DNA of 22,847 nt, taken from contig SXIE01000476.1 of assembly GCA_005772945.1 (NCBI GenBank), positions 1 to 22,847 on the forward strand, given 5' to 3'. Every line of letters starts with the position of its first letter. The stretch's first letter is position 1. The stretch is from Pseudomonadota bacterium. GTDB taxonomy: Bacteria > Myxococcota > UBA9042 > PHBI01. The position numbers and the translations under genes were made by a program. The notes under the pieces were generated by a model. That model was not told where the DNA came from, did no database searches, and saw only the letters and a list, made by a program, of their open reading frames with translations. Of this stretch, positions 21,563 through 22,847 are shown piece by piece.

Positions 21563-22847
21563 TCACCGGCCGGCGATCGGTTGCACGCGGTTTTTGTGTT
21601 CCCAAAAAAGGCGATAGCCGGGGAGCCGCGGCAGGTGCATCGGGGAGGGCGGCTCTTTCCGCGTGCCGCGCACCTGGTGCAGGATCGCCGTGCGGTCGGC
21701 GACCTGGTACTCGATGTCGTACTTAGCGTCGCCCGTGTCGAGCGTGCGCGGGAAGCGGCGCTCGAGCTCGTCGGCGAGCGCGCCGGTCGGTGCTGCCGGC
21801 ATCAGATCCTCGGGATTCAGGAGCGCGAGGTCGTCGCCGCTCTCGAGGCCGAGCGCGGTGAGGCGCGCCATGAGCCACTCGGAGAGCGGCGGCAGCGGCG
21901 CCCCGCGCGGGTTTGGATCGAGCGCGTCGCGGGCAAGCGCTCCGCGCTCTTCGCGATCGAGCTGCGCGGCCAACGCCGCAAGGGCATAGCGTTCCTCGAG
22001 GCGCGCGCGCAGGCGCTCTTCCTTCCAGATCCGCCCCGCCAAGACGAGGTCCCGAATCGCCACGCGCGCCGCCTCCCCGATCGGAGGCTCCTCCCGCGTC
22101 GCCAGGACCTTGCCGGCGTAGGTCTGCGACACCGTCACCAGCAACGCACCGTCGACGAACTCGGGCTTGCTCGCCTTGGGCTCGCCGAGGCCGGCGGCCG
22201 CCAGCCATGCGATCGGCACGGGCATCGCCGCCGTGATGAGGAGGCCGCTGCCCGGCCGCTGCTCGGCCGCGACGGCCCGCGAGTCGAGCACCAACAGCGC
22301 TTCGGTGTCGGCCGCGCGCACGGCGCTGTCGCCGTCGAGCTCCATCTCGGTGCTGCCGGCGGCCCAGGTGTAGCGGTGCTTCTTCTGGTCGCGGCGGACG
22401 TGCGCGCAGCCGGGCCAAATCAAGATGAGCAGCTCGGCAAGCGCGCGGCGTGGAAGCGTGCCGCTCCAGCGTGGGTCGCCGAAGCCGAGCTTGCGGAAGC
22501 GTCCGGCCGCGGCGCGCGCCTCGTCGAGCGCCTTCGCGTCGAGGTCGTTTCGGTGCGCGTCGCCCGTGCGCACGGCCTCGATCAGCGCGACCGCATCGCA
22601 GCCGTGGGCGCGCAGATCGTCGTACGCCGCGGGGCCGGCGTGCCCCCCGCGCCCGTCACGCCCGCCACGATCAGCGCGCCGAAAGATCGGCCGGTCGACG
22701 CTGAGGGCCGCCGCCAGAAGTAGCGTCGGCTCGGCCAGCCCCGCGACGGCGTCGCCTTCGACCAGGAGCCGCGCGAGGCCGACATCGAGCGGCAACGAGA
22801 AGAGCCGCACGCCCGCCTCGGTGATGACACCGCCCTTGACGCAGCCG
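21563..22847 (-). CDS. C-terminal part of a DEAH/HrpB-like helicase (5' end beyond window)
   Basis: The frame is open to the right edge, and 427 residues are visible. The first ones (GGVITEAGVRLFSLPLDVGLARLLVEG) match the helicase-associated HA2 domain that follows the motor in DEAH helicases. The rest fits the long C-terminal region of HrpB-like proteins, including LLVLDSRAV, a GLESGDDLALLNPEDLMP segment and KYDIEYQV. The tail ends with LPGYRLFWEHKNRVQPIAGR. The motor motifs lie outside the window, so HrpB versus another DEAH type cannot be settled. The segment REERGALARDAL (about 21925-21960) is encoded by a copy of the palindromic element. GTG 22810 is an internal codon, not the start. Confidence 0.75.
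   Translation of the reverse strand, partial: GCVKGGVITEAGVRLFSLPLDVGLARLLVEGDAVAGLAEPTLLLAAALSVDRPIFRRADRGGRDGRGGHAGPAAYDDLRAHGCDAVALIEAVRTGDAHRNDLDAKALDEARAAAGRFRKLGFGDPRWSGTLPRRALAELLILIWPGCAHVRRDQKKHRYTWAAGSTEMELDGDSAVRAADTEALLVLDSRAVAAEQRPGSGLLITAAMPVPIAWLAAAGLGEPKASKPEFVDGALLVTVSQTYAGKVLATREEPPIGEAARVAIRDLVLAGRIWKEERLRARLEERYALAALAAQLDREERGALARDALDPNPRGAPLPPLSEWLMARLTALGLESGDDLALLNPEDLMPAAPTGALADELERRFPRTLDTGDAKYDIEYQVADRTAILHQVRGTRKEPPSPMHLPRLPGYRLFWEHKNRVQPIAGR
21931..21955. repeat. Small palindromic element, copy 4 of 4 (loop variant)
   Basis: It has the same flanks (GGGCA, CTTCGCG) and the same stem (AGCGC/GCGCT) as the copies at 4003-4111, but loop TCC instead of GTA. Here the element is translated in a different frame from the DUF1015 copies, giving unrelated residues. 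Confidence 0.7.

Noticed and set aside
1..22847. tRNA, rRNA or riboswitch genes
   Set aside because: Nearly all sequence is coding and none of the short gaps shows a cloverleaf or a known riboswitch core by eye.

Overview
The window is about 22.8 kb of very GC-rich, densely coding bacterial DNA with gaps mostly under 150 bp. It suggests a Gram-negative deltaproteobacterial-type genome (Myxococcota or Bradymonadia-like). The reasons are the GC content, the large modular lipoproteins with Ig-like, EGF-like and Pro/Thr-rich segments, and the mix of core families. This lineage call is inference; no rRNA or tRNA is present to confirm it.

Layout. The left edge (1-256) holds a possible small minus-strand ORF and the start of a coiled-coil protein running off the window; both are uncertain. 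A class II glutamine amidotransferase (266-1138, +) converges on a long minus-strand block. Read in its own direction, that block runs from 10616 down to 1167: a 957-residue lipoprotein, a YkgJ/FliB-like cysteine-cluster protein, a short divergent SecD-like membrane protein, a DUF1015 protein and an OPT-family transporter. The first three are tightly packed (4 and 27 bp gaps, TTG starts) and look co-translated. Divergent from them is a plus-strand block (10767-16867): a cystathionine gamma-synthase-family PLP enzyme, a HelD-type RNA polymerase-associated ATPase and a DEAH-box helicase only 4 bp behind it. The right third is on the minus strand. It has a 1097-residue lipoprotein with a gluzincin-type zinc motif, a lipoprotein with a regulatory-like beta domain and an amidotransferase-like fold, and the C-terminal part of a second DEAH/HrpB-like helicase that runs off the right edge.

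Working together. HelD and the adjacent DEAH helicase form a plausible transcription/RNA-remodelling pair. The lipoprotein / cysteine-cluster / SecD-like trio looks like an envelope module. The rest are mostly independent housekeeping or envelope genes.

The least expected signals are: (1) a small palindromic DNA element present four times inside two unrelated genes, read in different frames; (2) an insertion of about 250 residues with a three-fold repeated motif in the OPT transporter; (3) a perfect TTGAT-N4-ATCAA palindrome upstream of the metalloprotease-like lipoprotein; (4) the loss of the usual SecD transmembrane Asp motif in the SecD-like protein. No CRISPR array, rRNA, tRNA, complete insertion sequence or prophage was seen.
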